In this document: in pieces, positions 1-8,454 of the stretch
How positions within the stretch are numbered: position 1 is the first letter of the stretch
How the letters are laid out: every line of letters begins with the position of its first letter
Assembly: GCF_965212185.1 (NCBI RefSeq)
Contig: NZ_OZ243102.1
Span: forward strand, 124,001-188,000
Length of the DNA stretch: 64,000 nt
Reading direction: 5' to 3'
DNA from: Ekhidna sp965212185
GTDB taxonomy: Bacteria; Bacteroidota; Bacteroidia; Cytophagales; Cyclobacteriaceae
Translations under genes and position numbers: made by a program
The notes under the pieces: generated by a model
Databases searched by the model: none
Told to the model about the DNA's origin: nothing
What the model saw: the letters and a program-made list of their open reading frames with translations, nothing else

Positions 1-974
1 TAAATAAGAAGAAACATGATACTCCTCAACCTCCCAAGTTTCAGGATGTTTTTGGGCATTCTTTAGTTGAGCTAGCTGAAAAGAATAAGAAAATTGTAGG
101 AATTACTCCTGCAATGCCATCAGGTTCATCAATGAAGATTATGATGGAAGCCTTCCCTGACCGATCGTATGATGTTGGGATTGCGGAACAGCATGCAGTT
201 ACATTTTCCGCAGGTTTAGCTACTCAAGGCATGGTACCATTTTGTAATATCTACAGTACGTTTATGCAGCGGGCCTATGATCAGGTCATCCATGATGTAT
301 GTATTCAGAATTTGCATGTTGTTTTCTGTATGGACAGGGCAGGAGTGGCAGGAGCCGATGGACCAACTCATCATGGAGCATATGACATTGCATTCATGAG
401 ATGCATTCCAAATATGGTGGTATCAGCACCAATGAACGAAGCTGAACTTCGTAACCTCATGTTTACGGCAAGTATGCATAATGGCCCATTTTCAATCAGA
501 TACCCTCGCGGTACTGGTGTGATGCCGGAATGGAGAACAGTATTTGAAAAAGTAGAGATCGGAAAAGGCAGAAAATTAATAAATGGAGAAGATCTTGCCA
601 TTCTCTCCATCGGTCAAGTTGGGAATTATGCATTGAATGCCGCTGAAGAGCTAAAAACAGAGGGTATAAATCCATCTGTTTATGACATGCGATTTGTTAA
701 ACCTTTGGATGAAGAAATGCTTCATGAAATTTTCCGAAATCATAAATATGTAATTACTGTTGAAGACGGGTGCATTATGGGAGGCTTTGGATCAGCGATT
801 TTGGAATTTGCAGCTGACAATGAGTACAATTCGACAATAAAGAGACTGGGAATACCAGACACAATCATCGAACATGGCGAGCAACCGCAGTTGCACAAAG
901 AATGTGGGTATGACACTGAAGCGATTACCCATGCTGCCCTCCAGTTTGTTTCCAGTAAGGAAGCAGTACGGTAA
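1..974 (+). CDS. dxs: 1-deoxy-D-xylulose-5-phosphate synthase, C-terminal half (5' end outside window)
   Basis: This gene condenses pyruvate and glyceraldehyde 3-phosphate to DXP, the first step of the MEP isoprenoid pathway; it is a cytosolic, thiamine-diphosphate-dependent enzyme. The open frame runs in from the left edge (first full codon at 3) and stops with TAA at 972-974, so about 323 of the roughly 640 residues usual for the family are visible. The visible part is the transketolase pyrimidine-binding domain, with the GIAEQHAV segment that holds the catalytic Glu and the DGPTHHGAYD motif characteristic of DXS rather than transketolase, followed by the C-terminal transketolase domain. 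An internal ATG at 114 is not the start, because the upstream codons already match the DXS family (QDVFGHSLVELA, then ITPAMPSG). Confidence 0.97.
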   Translation, partial: NKKKHDTPQPPKFQDVFGHSLVELAEKNKKIVGITPAMPSGSSMKIMMEAFPDRSYDVGIAEQHAVTFSAGLATQGMVPFCNIYSTFMQRAYDQVIHDVCIQNLHVVFCMDRAGVAGADGPTHHGAYDIAFMRCIPNMVVSAPMNEAELRNLMFTASMHNGPFSIRYPRGTGVMPEWRTVFEKVEIGKGRKLINGEDLAILSIGQVGNYALNAAEELKTEGINPSVYDMRFVKPLDEEMLHEIFRNHKYVITVEDGCIMGGFGSAILEFAADNEYNSTIKRLGIPDTIIEHGEQPQLHKECGYDTEAITHAALQFVSSKEAVR

Positions 975-1023
975 CCAAAAAATTGAATCCATTTTCTGGA
1001 AATTATGTATTTTAAAGTGATAT

Positions 1024-2502
1024 ATGGGTTACCAATCTAAAGCCACATTACTTTCTTTTACATTTCTATTGCTAATAGCTTCATGTAAGCAATCATCTTC
1101 TAGTCAAAGTGCAGCTGATTACCCAGAACGAGAAGAATTTATTATTGATCTAGATCTGCCAAAGATCAAAGAACGAGGTTACATAACGGCTATTATGGAT
1201 AATAGCTCAACAGGGCTTTTTGTTTATAAAGGCAAAACAATGGGTTACGAGTACGAACTGCTCAAATTATTTTGCGAAGAACAAGAAATTCAGCTCAGAA
1301 TAAACATTACTCAAAATTTAGGAGAAGCATTTAACAAGCTAAATACTGGAGAAGGAGATATACTTGCTTATAATCTAACAGTAACTAAAGAACGTAAAAA
1401 ACGAATAGCATTTACTCATTACCATAACTTGCAAAAGCAGGTTTTGATTCAGCGTAAACCTGACAATTGGAGGCAGATGAAGCTTCATGAAATAGAAGCA
1501 CAATTAATTAGAAATCCTGTCGATTTGATTGGAAAAGAGGTGGTTGTACGACCTTATTCATCATATTATGATAGAATGGTCAACCTTTCAGAAGAAATTG
1601 GAGGTGATATCCTGATCATTCCTGGAGAGACCAATGTAGAAACTGAGCAACTCATCAAAATGGTTGCAAAAGGTGAAATAGATTATACAGTGGCAGAGGA
1701 AGATGTGGCTCTCGTGAATTCAACGTACTATCCCAATTTAGATGTAAAAACACCAATTAGTTTTTCGACTCAAATAGCCTGGGGTGTCAGAAAAAATGCG
1801 GATCAGTTACTCAACGAACTTAATGACTGGATATTAAGAATGCGAAAAACAACTGATTATTACGTGATATACGATAAGTATTTTAGAAGTTCTAAATCAG
1901 CTTTAAGAAGATCTAGAAGCAAATATTCTTCCATTAGAGGAGGAGGATCAATTTCACCTTATGACAGTTTAATTCAAAACGCAGCTGATGAACTGGGATG
2001 GGATTGGTTATTATTGGCTGCCCAGGTGTTTAGAGAATCAAAGTTTAATGAAAATGCTGAGTCTTGGGCAGGCGCCATAGGACTAATGCAGATAATGCCA
2101 AAAACCGGCAGAGAATATGGAGTCAGGGATTTGTATGATCCACAGCAAAATATTTATGCGGGGACGAAACATCTACAATGGCTCCAACGCCAGTGGGCAA
2201 AGAAAATTGATAACGAGGATGAGCGATTGAAATTTGTATTGGCATCTTACAATGTTGGATTGGGGCATCTTCAGGATGCGGTTAGATTGACAGAAAAATA
2301 TGGTGGAGATACAAAAAGTTGGGAAGACGTAAGAGAATATTTGTTAAAAAAATCACGCTCTAAGTACTTCAATGATCCTGTTGTTGAATACGGATATTGC
2401 AGAGGTTCTGAACCTGTAGAATATGTAGATCGGATTCTGGATATCTATAGTAATTATAAAATTCTTGTCCAGGAAAGCGAGTTGGATGCCATTATGCCTT
2501 GA
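1024..2502 (+). CDS. mltF: MltF-like membrane-bound lytic transglycosylase lipoprotein
   Basis: The 492-residue product begins with a lipoprotein signal whose lipobox ends at Cys21 (LLIASC). Residues about 45-295 look like a family 3 solute-binding (amino-acid-type) domain, and about 315-460 form an SLT lytic transglycosylase domain. The catalytic Glu is in RESKF at about residue 338, followed by the conserved GLMQIMP and ASYNVG segments. This two-domain order is that of MltF, which cleaves peptidoglycan glycan strands by forming 1,6-anhydroMurNAc, with the binding domain acting as a regulator. The protein is expected to sit on the periplasmic face of an envelope membrane. It lies 49 bp after dxs on the same strand. 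Assignment to the family is firm; orthology to E. coli mltF is inferred from architecture. Confidence 0.9.
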   Translation: MGYQSKATLLSFTFLLLIASCKQSSSSQSAADYPEREEFIIDLDLPKIKERGYITAIMDNSSTGLFVYKGKTMGYEYELLKLFCEEQEIQLRINITQNLGEAFNKLNTGEGDILAYNLTVTKERKKRIAFTHYHNLQKQVLIQRKPDNWRQMKLHEIEAQLIRNPVDLIGKEVVVRPYSSYYDRMVNLSEEIGGDILIIPGETNVETEQLIKMVAKGEIDYTVAEEDVALVNSTYYPNLDVKTPISFSTQIAWGVRKNADQLLNELNDWILRMRKTTDYYVIYDKYFRSSKSALRRSRSKYSSIRGGGSISPYDSLIQNAADELGWDWLLLAAQVFRESKFNENAESWAGAIGLMQIMPKTGREYGVRDLYDPQQNIYAGTKHLQWLQRQWAKKIDNEDERLKFVLASYNVGLGHLQDAVRLTEKYGGDTKSWEDVREYLLKKSRSKYFNDPVVEYGYCRGSEPVEYVDRILDIYSNYKILVQESELDAIMP

Positions 2503-2608
2503 AAATCACCATCAATTGAATAAATAGATTTGAGGAGCGGTATTATTGAGGCAGTTCGAATAATCAGACTTATCTTTAGGAGGCAGAACTCACCAATTCA
2601 CCTTAAAA

Positions 2609-3055
2609 ATGAAAAATCAGCACGAGACACTTCTTGAAGAATATCATAAAGTAAGAAAGTCCGAGCTTGGCCTTGATCAATTCACTTACATCCTTAAAAT
2701 ATATCCATCCTTACTCGTGTGTATGAGTGATGGAAAACTAGATAAGGAGGAGTGGGACGGAGTACTAAATATTTCTAAAGGGCTTGCTTTACTCTATTTG
2801 GATCAAATGCCTAATACAAATGCAGAAAAGGTAGAAACCCTTTTTCGAACAGAGTTTAGGTACCTACTGGAGAATATCGATAAATGGGAGAAAAAGTTTT
2901 TAAATACCCTTAAAAGCTACCTTGAGGAACACCCTGACGATAGGGAATTCGTTTATGAGGCAATGTACCTTTTTGCTAATGCTGCAGATGGAATCTCTGC
3001 TGATGAACAGCGAACAATAGATAAACTTTCTAGTAGGCTTTCTTTAGAGTATTAA
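2609..3055 (+). CDS. Small acidic TerB-like helical protein
   Basis: This is a 148-residue soluble protein with no signal peptide or membrane segment. It has two similar helical stretches, one with SDGKLDKEEWDG (about residues 40-51) and one with ADGISADEQRTID near the C terminus. This spacing of acidic residues before a helix resembles the TerB/tellurite-resistance-like fold or a degenerate EF-hand; I cannot decide between them. Its 3' end overlaps the 3' end of kmo on the other strand by 26 bp, so the two genes are convergent. A weak -7-like box (TATCTTTA, 2571-2578) lies upstream with a TTG 22 bp before it. The function is unknown. Confidence 0.75.
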   Translation: MKNQHETLLEEYHKVRKSELGLDQFTYILKIYPSLLVCMSDGKLDKEEWDGVLNISKGLALLYLDQMPNTNAEKVETLFRTEFRYLLENIDKWEKKFLNTLKSYLEEHPDDREFVYEAMYLFANAADGISADEQRTIDKLSSRLSLEY

Positions 3056-4343
3056 AGCGTTCAATAATTTTTTCCAGATTTATTTCAGTTTCCTGATTAA
3101 GTATCTCATCCATAATTTTCTTTTGGATTTTTCCTAGCCTTAAAGCCTCAGAATAAGGGATGTCTGAAAAAGTTACCATGCTGTATAGAGGAATCCATTC
3201 CTTGGGATATTTAGCTTGAATTTTGGACTCAATCTCTTTTCTTCTCAAAAAATCAGGATCGCCTACATGATCTCGCATTTCAATAAAATTATGAAGCGCA
3301 AGCTCAGAAATTGCATCTGCATCTTTTTTTCTGCTCGATGAATACTTTGGTAGGATTTGTTCCCAATTCCAATCCATCTCTTCAGCTAATTCTATAAATA
3401 AGCGTACATCTTCAAATCCTGAGTTCATACCTTGGCCATAGAATGGTACGATGGCATGTGCAGCGTCACCTAATAGAATAGTTGAGTTTTTGAACCAGGG
3501 GTCACATTTTGTCGTGATAAGGGAAGAAGTAGGATTTGAAAAAAACTGATCAGTTAAGTCCGGAATTAAGGCTTTAGCATCTTTAAAGTACTTATCAAAA
3601 AAATCATCAACTTCCTTTTTAGTATTAAGCTGTGAAAAAGAAGGATTTCCTTCAAAAGGAAAGAAAAGAGTACAAGTAAATGTTTTATCGTTATTTGGCA
3701 ATGCAATTAACATAAAGTTCCCTCTGGGCCAGATATGTAGATAATTAGGCTCCATTAGAAATTTATTATTGACAGGTTCAATGGCGAGCTCCTTGTATCC
3801 GTGCTCAATGTAATGCTGTGAAAAATTGAAGCGATCAGTTAATTGGAGTTTCTTTCGAATCTCTGAAAAAGCACCATCAGTACCTACTATCAAATCTGAT
3901 TGAATAGTCGATCCATTCTGAAAGGTCAATGTGCTTTTTTCAAAATCCACATTTGTGCACTTATGATCGAAATGAACTTCTACTCCAGACTTTTCGGCAC
4001 TTTCAATAAGTAATTCGTTCAATTGAGCTCTTGAAACGGAATTTATAAATTGACCTTCCTTTCCGTAGGGCTGAAAGGTTAGCTCTCCATCCACAGCATG
4101 CATCATCCGACCTTTCATAGGAATAAGGAATGGTTCGATGGTTTCATAAACACCAGCCATTTTTAACGGGCGAATTCCTCGATTGCTAAGTGCCAAATTG
4201 ATAGATCTTCCCTCTGCAACATCCGATTTACGCGGATCTTTTCGTTTTTCGAAAACCTGAACATCAAATCCTTTTTGTTTGAGGATAACTGCCAATAGGG
4301 ACCCAACAAGTCCTGCTCCTACTATACTTATTTTATCTTTCAT
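3030..4343 (-). CDS. kmo: Kynurenine 3-monooxygenase
   Basis: The 437-residue flavoprotein hydroxylates L-kynurenine to 3-hydroxykynurenine with NADPH and O2. An N-terminal dinucleotide fold (VGAGLVGS, residues 8-15) binds FAD, a DG motif is seen in VGTDGAFSEIRK, and the second FAD motif LLGDAAHA is followed by the KMO signature PFYGQGMNSGFEDV. This signature separates KMO from other group A hydroxylases. The ATG at 4343 lies inside the end of kynU, an 11-bp overlap, so the two are translated from one message with haao upstream. Together haao, kynU and kmo would convert kynurenine to 2-amino-3-carboxymuconate semialdehyde, which leads to quinolinate/NAD or to oxidation. Confidence 0.95.
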   Translation of the reverse strand: MKDKISIVGAGLVGSLLAVILKQKGFDVQVFEKRKDPRKSDVAEGRSINLALSNRGIRPLKMAGVYETIEPFLIPMKGRMMHAVDGELTFQPYGKEGQFINSVSRAQLNELLIESAEKSGVEVHFDHKCTNVDFEKSTLTFQNGSTIQSDLIVGTDGAFSEIRKKLQLTDRFNFSQHYIEHGYKELAIEPVNNKFLMEPNYLHIWPRGNFMLIALPNNDKTFTCTLFFPFEGNPSFSQLNTKKEVDDFFDKYFKDAKALIPDLTDQFFSNPTSSLITTKCDPWFKNSTILLGDAAHAIVPFYGQGMNSGFEDVRLFIELAEEMDWNWEQILPKYSSSRKKDADAISELALHNFIEMRDHVGDPDFLRRKEIESKIQAKYPKEWIPLYSMVTFSDIPYSEALRLGKIQKKIMDEILNQETEINLEKIIERFNTLKKAY

Positions 4344-5607
4344 TGATAATTGCTTCTTCTAGAATTGAGATAAAGTTCACAGCATCAGTAAAAGAATTGT
4401 ATAGTGGAACCGGTGCTACTCTAATCACATTAGGCTCTCTCCAATCGAGTATTACTCCTTTTTTAATAAGAAATTCGAATACACTTTTACCATAATTCAA
4501 TAGGTATAACGATAGTTGCGCTCCTCTTTCATGATGATTTCGAGGCGTTATTATCCTTATTTCTTTTGCCAGGATTTCCGAGCTTTCTATTAAACTTTCC
4601 ATGAAATCGGTAAGCTTGAGGCTTTTGGCTCTCAGATTATTAATACCAGCATGATCGAAGATTTTAAGAGAAGCTAAGTGTGAAGCATGAGAAAGTATGT
4701 TGACGTTGCTCAACTGCCAACCATCCACCGTTGGAATTGGATTGATTTCATTGTCCATCTTGAATCTGCTTTCTGCATTATGTCCCCACCATCCTGAAAG
4801 TCGAGGTATTTCCCTGTTTTCACCATGTTTTTCATGCACAAAAAGTCCTCCTACACCGCCTGGGCCTGAGTTGAGGTATTTATAAGTGCACCAAACTGCA
4901 AAATCTACCTTGCAATCATGTAGTTTCAATGGAACATTACCAGCTGCGTGAGCCAAATCAAAACCTGCATAAGCTCCTACGGCATGTGCAGCTTCTGTAA
5001 TTTTTTGAATTTCAAATAGCTGTCCTGTGTAGTACTGAATGCCTGGAAACATTACTAGTGCTAGTTCATCATCCAACTCTTTGATTTTACTAACAATCTC
5101 TTCAGTGCTCAAATAGTCAGATCCATCTGCCGGATTCAATTCCACTAGGTTATCGACTGGATCAAACCCACTGACATGAATTCGAGAATGCACCGCATAG
5201 AAATCAGAAGGAAACGCTCCACGTTCAATCAATATTTTAGTTCTTTTCCCTTTTGGCCTGTAAAATGAAGCCAGAGCTAAATGGAGGTTGGTGGTCAGGT
5301 TGTTCATTGCTACAACCTCATGTTCATGCGCGCCTATTAGTTTAGATAATGCCGATTTAGAGTTTTTATGATAGTTCACCCATGGCCTATTTCCGGTAAA
5401 ATGCCCTTCGACTCCACTTTCTTCCCACTTCTTCAACTCCTCATTTACAAAATCTTTGGTGATTTTGGGTTGTAACCCCAGGGAGTTACCACATAAATAA
5501 ATACAATCCTTTCCATTTCTTTGAGGAAAATAAAATTGGGTTCGAAATGTTGCTAATTGATCTTGCTCATCCAGCTGAGCAGCTTGTTTTAATGCTTCTT
5601 CCTTCAA
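4333..5607 (-). CDS. kynU: Kynureninase
   Basis: A PLP-dependent fold-type I enzyme of 424 residues that cleaves 3-hydroxykynurenine (or kynurenine) to 3-hydroxyanthranilate (or anthranilate) and alanine. The Schiff-base lysine is K243 in CTYKYLNSGPGG, and D217 and H220 in GFDLAHAAG contact the cofactor, as in characterised kynureninases. The N-terminal family segment IYLCGNSLG is present. The start is unusual: there is no in-frame ATG before the conserved core, and the frame upstream runs directly into the stop codon of haao. The only plausible initiator is the TTG at 5607, nine bases after that stop, so translation is probably coupled to haao. Downstream it overlaps kmo by 11 bp. Confidence 0.94.
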   Translation of the reverse strand: MKEEALKQAAQLDEQDQLATFRTQFYFPQRNGKDCIYLCGNSLGLQPKITKDFVNEELKKWEESGVEGHFTGNRPWVNYHKNSKSALSKLIGAHEHEVVAMNNLTTNLHLALASFYRPKGKRTKILIERGAFPSDFYAVHSRIHVSGFDPVDNLVELNPADGSDYLSTEEIVSKIKELDDELALVMFPGIQYYTGQLFEIQKITEAAHAVGAYAGFDLAHAAGNVPLKLHDCKVDFAVWCTYKYLNSGPGGVGGLFVHEKHGENREIPRLSGWWGHNAESRFKMDNEINPIPTVDGWQLSNVNILSHASHLASLKIFDHAGINNLRAKSLKLTDFMESLIESSEILAKEIRIITPRNHHERGAQLSLYLLNYGKSVFEFLIKKGVILDWREPNVIRVAPVPLYNSFTDAVNFISILEEAIINER

Positions 5608-5616
5608 AACGTTTAT

Positions 5617-6147
5617 TTAATCGGTGAATCTAGGGTCTGTTTCCATAGTTTCACCACAATTATCGCAAGTTCTTAACTCTTCAGAATTGAAAAACTCTTT
5701 AAATCTTGGAAGAAAATCTTTTTCAATGTTTGTAAGCTGAAAATAGGTCTCATGAAGTTTGTGATTGCAATTGTCGCAATACCAGAGTAGACCATCCTGA
5801 TGTGTAGGTTCTCTTTTGCGTTCGATAACAAGACCAACTGAATTGGCAGGTCGTGCTGGTGAATGTGGAACTTTAGCTGGATGAAGATACATTTCACCTT
5901 CTTTGATAGGGACTTTCACCGCTTTCCCATCTTCTTGGATAGTCACTTCAATATCTCCCTCCAGTTGGTAGAATAGCTCCTCTGTTTCATTATAGTGATA
6001 ATCTTTACGTGCATTGGGTCCGCCAACAATCATCACAATGTAGTCTCCTGCATCTGTATATAGGTTTTTGTTCCCCACCGGGGGTTTTAATAGATCTCGA
6101 TTGTCGTCGATCCATTTTTTTAGATTAAAGGGTCTTTTTATTGCCAT
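5617..6147 (-). CDS. nbaC: 3-hydroxyanthranilate 3,4-dioxygenase
   Basis: This cupin dioxygenase of 176 residues opens the ring of 3-hydroxyanthranilate to give 2-amino-3-carboxymuconate semialdehyde. The catalytic Fe(II) ligands H51, E57 and H95 lie in the cupin motifs. As in the bacterial enzymes, a second rubredoxin-like iron site is formed by two CDNC pairs (Cys124/127 and Cys161/164) near the C terminus. It is the first gene of the minus-strand group haao-kynU-kmo and starts 41 bp from the divergently transcribed SDR gene, so a shared control region lies between 6148 and 6188. The enzyme is oxygen-dependent, which fits an aerobic organism. Confidence 0.95.
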   Translation of the reverse strand: MAIKRPFNLKKWIDDNRDLLKPPVGNKNLYTDAGDYIVMIVGGPNARKDYHYNETEELFYQLEGDIEVTIQEDGKAVKVPIKEGEMYLHPAKVPHSPARPANSVGLVIERKREPTHQDGLLWYCDNCNHKLHETYFQLTNIEKDFLPRFKEFFNSEELRTCDNCGETMETDPRFTD

Positions 6148-6159
6148 GTCGGAGATGTT

Positions 6160-6167
6160 TATTTTTG
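6160..6167 (+). promoter_or_regulatory. Putative Bacteroidota -7 box for the SDR-ALDH pair
   Basis: TATTTTTG matches the TAnnTTTG -7 consensus of Bacteroidota sigma-A promoters. It lies in the 41-bp divergent region between haao and the SDR gene, 21 bp before the SDR start codon. No convincing -33 TTTG was found. The call is by sequence match only. Confidence 0.35.
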
Positions 6168-6188
6168 AAGAAAAGTTAGAAAAAATTT

Positions 6189-6965
6189 ATGGATTTAGAC
6201 CTGAAAGGAAGAAGAGCTTTGGTATGTGGTAGTTCTCAGGGAATGGGACTTGCTATAGCAAAAGAACTAAGTGATATGGGAGCGAATGTTACGCTGTTCG
6301 CTCGAAATGAAGAGTCGCTTAAAAAAGCTCTTGACCAGTTATCTCCTGGTGATCATGATTATTTGGTTGCTGATTTTGACGATTTAGAAGCCGTGAAAAA
6401 TGCGATTGACGTAGGTCTATCAAAAGCTCCTTATCAAATTCTTATCAACAATTCAGGTGGACCAGCACCGGGACCATTAGCGGACGCTAGCCTTTCAGAC
6501 TTTGAAATTGCAATGAATAGACATCTTCATGTAAGTCATATTTTGGTTCAAAAGTTACTTGAGGGGATGAAAGATGCAGGATATGGACGTATCGTGAATA
6601 TCATCTCAACCTCTGTAAAGGTGCCAATTGCAGGTTTGGGGGTGAGTAATACAGTAAGAGGAGCTATGGCTTCATGGGCCAAGACATTGGCCAACGAGTT
6701 AGGAGGCTTTGGAATTACTGTAAATAATATCTTACCTGGATTTATCAATACTGCTCGCATTGAAAGTTTGGTCGCGGGAAAATCTAAGAAACTTGGTAAA
6801 TCAGAGATTGAAGTTGAAAAAGAGATGAAAAATACAATCCCCGCCGGTCGATTTGGTGAGCCTGAGGAAATAGCAGCCTATGCTGGTTTGCTTAGTAGCA
6901 ATAGTGGTGCATACATCAACGGAACTAGTTTACGTATAGACGGAGGCCGAACAGGCTCAATTTAA
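6189..6965 (+). CDS. SDR-family oxidoreductase linked to the kynurenine cluster
   Basis: A classical short-chain dehydrogenase/reductase of 258 residues. The Rossmann cofactor motif is GSSQGMG (about 14-20), the NNSGG structural motif follows near residue 88, and the C-terminal IDGG segment is present. At the catalytic position the usual YxxxK is not seen: the segment after IISTSVKVPI reads GVSNTVRGAM, with no Tyr where SDRs have it. That pattern is typical of a divergent SDR subfamily found next to kynurenine genes in Bacteroidota, so activity as a standard dehydrogenase is uncertain. The gene ends 2 bp before the aldehyde dehydrogenase, so the pair is one operon, divergent from haao-kynU-kmo. 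Confidence 0.85.
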   Translation: MDLDLKGRRALVCGSSQGMGLAIAKELSDMGANVTLFARNEESLKKALDQLSPGDHDYLVADFDDLEAVKNAIDVGLSKAPYQILINNSGGPAPGPLADASLSDFEIAMNRHLHVSHILVQKLLEGMKDAGYGRIVNIISTSVKVPIAGLGVSNTVRGAMASWAKTLANELGGFGITVNNILPGFINTARIESLVAGKSKKLGKSEIEVEKEMKNTIPAGRFGEPEEIAAYAGLLSSNSGAYINGTSLRIDGGRTGSI

Positions 6966-6967
6966 TT

Positions 6968-8395
6968 ATGCAGAAAATCCAGAATTTCATTAATGGCGAA
7001 TATGTAGACCCTATCAAAGGCCAATACATTGATAACATAGAGCCGGCTACAGGAAAGATATTTGCTCAAATTCCAAACTCATCACAAGAGGATTTAGATA
7101 AGGCAGTAGAAGCATCAAAAAATGCCTTTCCGATTTGGAGCACAATGGCAGTGGATAAGCGAAGTAGAATTCTACATAAACTAGCTGATTTGATTGAGCA
7201 GAACCTTGATGATTTAGCTATCATGGAGAGCCGGGACAATGGAAAGCCATTATGGCTGGCCAAGGCGGTAGATATTCCTCGTGCTAGTTCAAATTTCAGA
7301 TTCTATGCATCTGCGATTGTTAATTTTTCAACAGAGGCACAGGTCTCAGAAGGGTTTATGGTTAATTATACGCGTCGAGCTCCTATCGGAATAGTTGGAT
7401 GTATATCACCATGGAACTTGCCACTCTATTTATTTTCATGGAAAATAGCTCCAGCGTTAACAATGGGTAACTGTGTGATAGCTAAACCCTCTGAATTAAC
7501 ACCAATGACTGCATTTTTGCTTGGAAAACTTGCTAATGAGGCAGGAATGCCTCCGGGTGTTTTAAACATCCTTCATGGTGAGGGAAAAAGGATAGGACAG
7601 GCAATCGTTGAGCATGAGGTCACCAAGGCCATTTCTTTTACCGGAGGAACAACAACCGGTAAGATTGTAGGAGCTACTGCTGCTCAGCAGTTCAAGAAAG
7701 TTTCGTTGGAGCTTGGAGGAAAGAACCCGAATATCATTTTCGCAGATTGTGATTTGGATGAGGCAGTCAAGACCAGCGTAAAAAGTTCATTTACTAATCA
7801 AGGAGAAATATGTCTTTGTGGTTCGAGAATATTGATTGAAGAATCCATTTATGAAGAATTTAAATCTCGATTCTTGGCGGAATGCGAAAAGATTAAAGTA
7901 GGAGATCCAGCTGATCCATCATCAATAATGGGGGCTTTAGTGTCAGGAGATCATCTTAAAAAAGTTGATTCTTATGTCAAACTAGCACAAGAAGAAGGGG
8001 GATCAGTTATCCATGGAGGTAAAAGAATTGAAAAAGAGGGGTTCTATTACGAGCCAACTGTAATTGAAGGATTGGATGAAAATTGTAGAACAAACCAGGA
8101 AGAAATTTTTGGACCAGTTGTAACTCTGAATCCTTTCAAATCTGAAGAGCAAGCAATTTCAATAGCTAATTCCACAAAGTATGGTTTGTCATGTACTATT
8201 TGGACATCAGACCTGAAAAGAGCACATCGTGTTTCTCATGCTGTTCAGGCTGGAATCATCTGGGTAAACTGTTGGCTAGTTAGAGATCTACGAACACCCT
8301 TTGGCGGAATGAAGGATTCAGGCATAGGGAGAGAAGGAGGAAATGAAGCGTTGAGGTTTTTTTCTGAACCACAAAATGTCTGCATAAAACTATAA
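6968..8395 (+). CDS. Aldehyde dehydrogenase, 2-aminomuconate-semialdehyde / hydroxymuconic-semialdehyde type
   Basis: The 475-residue NAD-dependent ALDH starts with INGEYVDP and carries the catalytic Glu in LELGGKNPN and the catalytic Cys in NQGEICLCGSR. The N-terminal segment and the GWP-equivalent SPWNLPLYLFSWK stretch resemble ALDH8/AmnC-like enzymes that oxidise 2-aminomuconate or 2-hydroxymuconate semialdehyde. Its place in an operon with the SDR and beside haao-kynU-kmo supports a role in oxidising the ring-cleavage product, rather than only diverting it to quinolinate. ACMS decarboxylase, needed to make the aminomuconate semialdehyde, is not in the window. The substrate is inferred from context; the ALDH family call is certain. 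Confidence 0.88.
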   Translation: MQKIQNFINGEYVDPIKGQYIDNIEPATGKIFAQIPNSSQEDLDKAVEASKNAFPIWSTMAVDKRSRILHKLADLIEQNLDDLAIMESRDNGKPLWLAKAVDIPRASSNFRFYASAIVNFSTEAQVSEGFMVNYTRRAPIGIVGCISPWNLPLYLFSWKIAPALTMGNCVIAKPSELTPMTAFLLGKLANEAGMPPGVLNILHGEGKRIGQAIVEHEVTKAISFTGGTTTGKIVGATAAQQFKKVSLELGGKNPNIIFADCDLDEAVKTSVKSSFTNQGEICLCGSRILIEESIYEEFKSRFLAECEKIKVGDPADPSSIMGALVSGDHLKKVDSYVKLAQEEGGSVIHGGKRIEKEGFYYEPTVIEGLDENCRTNQEEIFGPVVTLNPFKSEEQAISIANSTKYGLSCTIWTSDLKRAHRVSHAVQAGIIWVNCWLVRDLRTPFGGMKDSGIGREGGNEALRFFSEPQNVCIKL

Positions 8396-8400
8396 TCAAC

Positions 8401-8428
8401 AAAAAACCCCTGACGATATCGTCAGGGG
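8401..8428 (-). terminator. Intrinsic terminator with a perfect palindromic stem
   Basis: Positions 8407-8428 are a perfect 22-bp palindrome (CCCCTGAC, GATATC, GTCAGGGG). On the minus strand it is followed by six Ts (AAAAAA at 8401-8406), so it is a good intrinsic terminator for the minus-strand gene ending at 8455. On the plus strand the T run is missing, but the hairpin could still slow transcription from the ALDH gene. Confidence 0.8.
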
Positions 8429-8454
8429 CCAAAGTCTATTCGGTTTAATATTTC

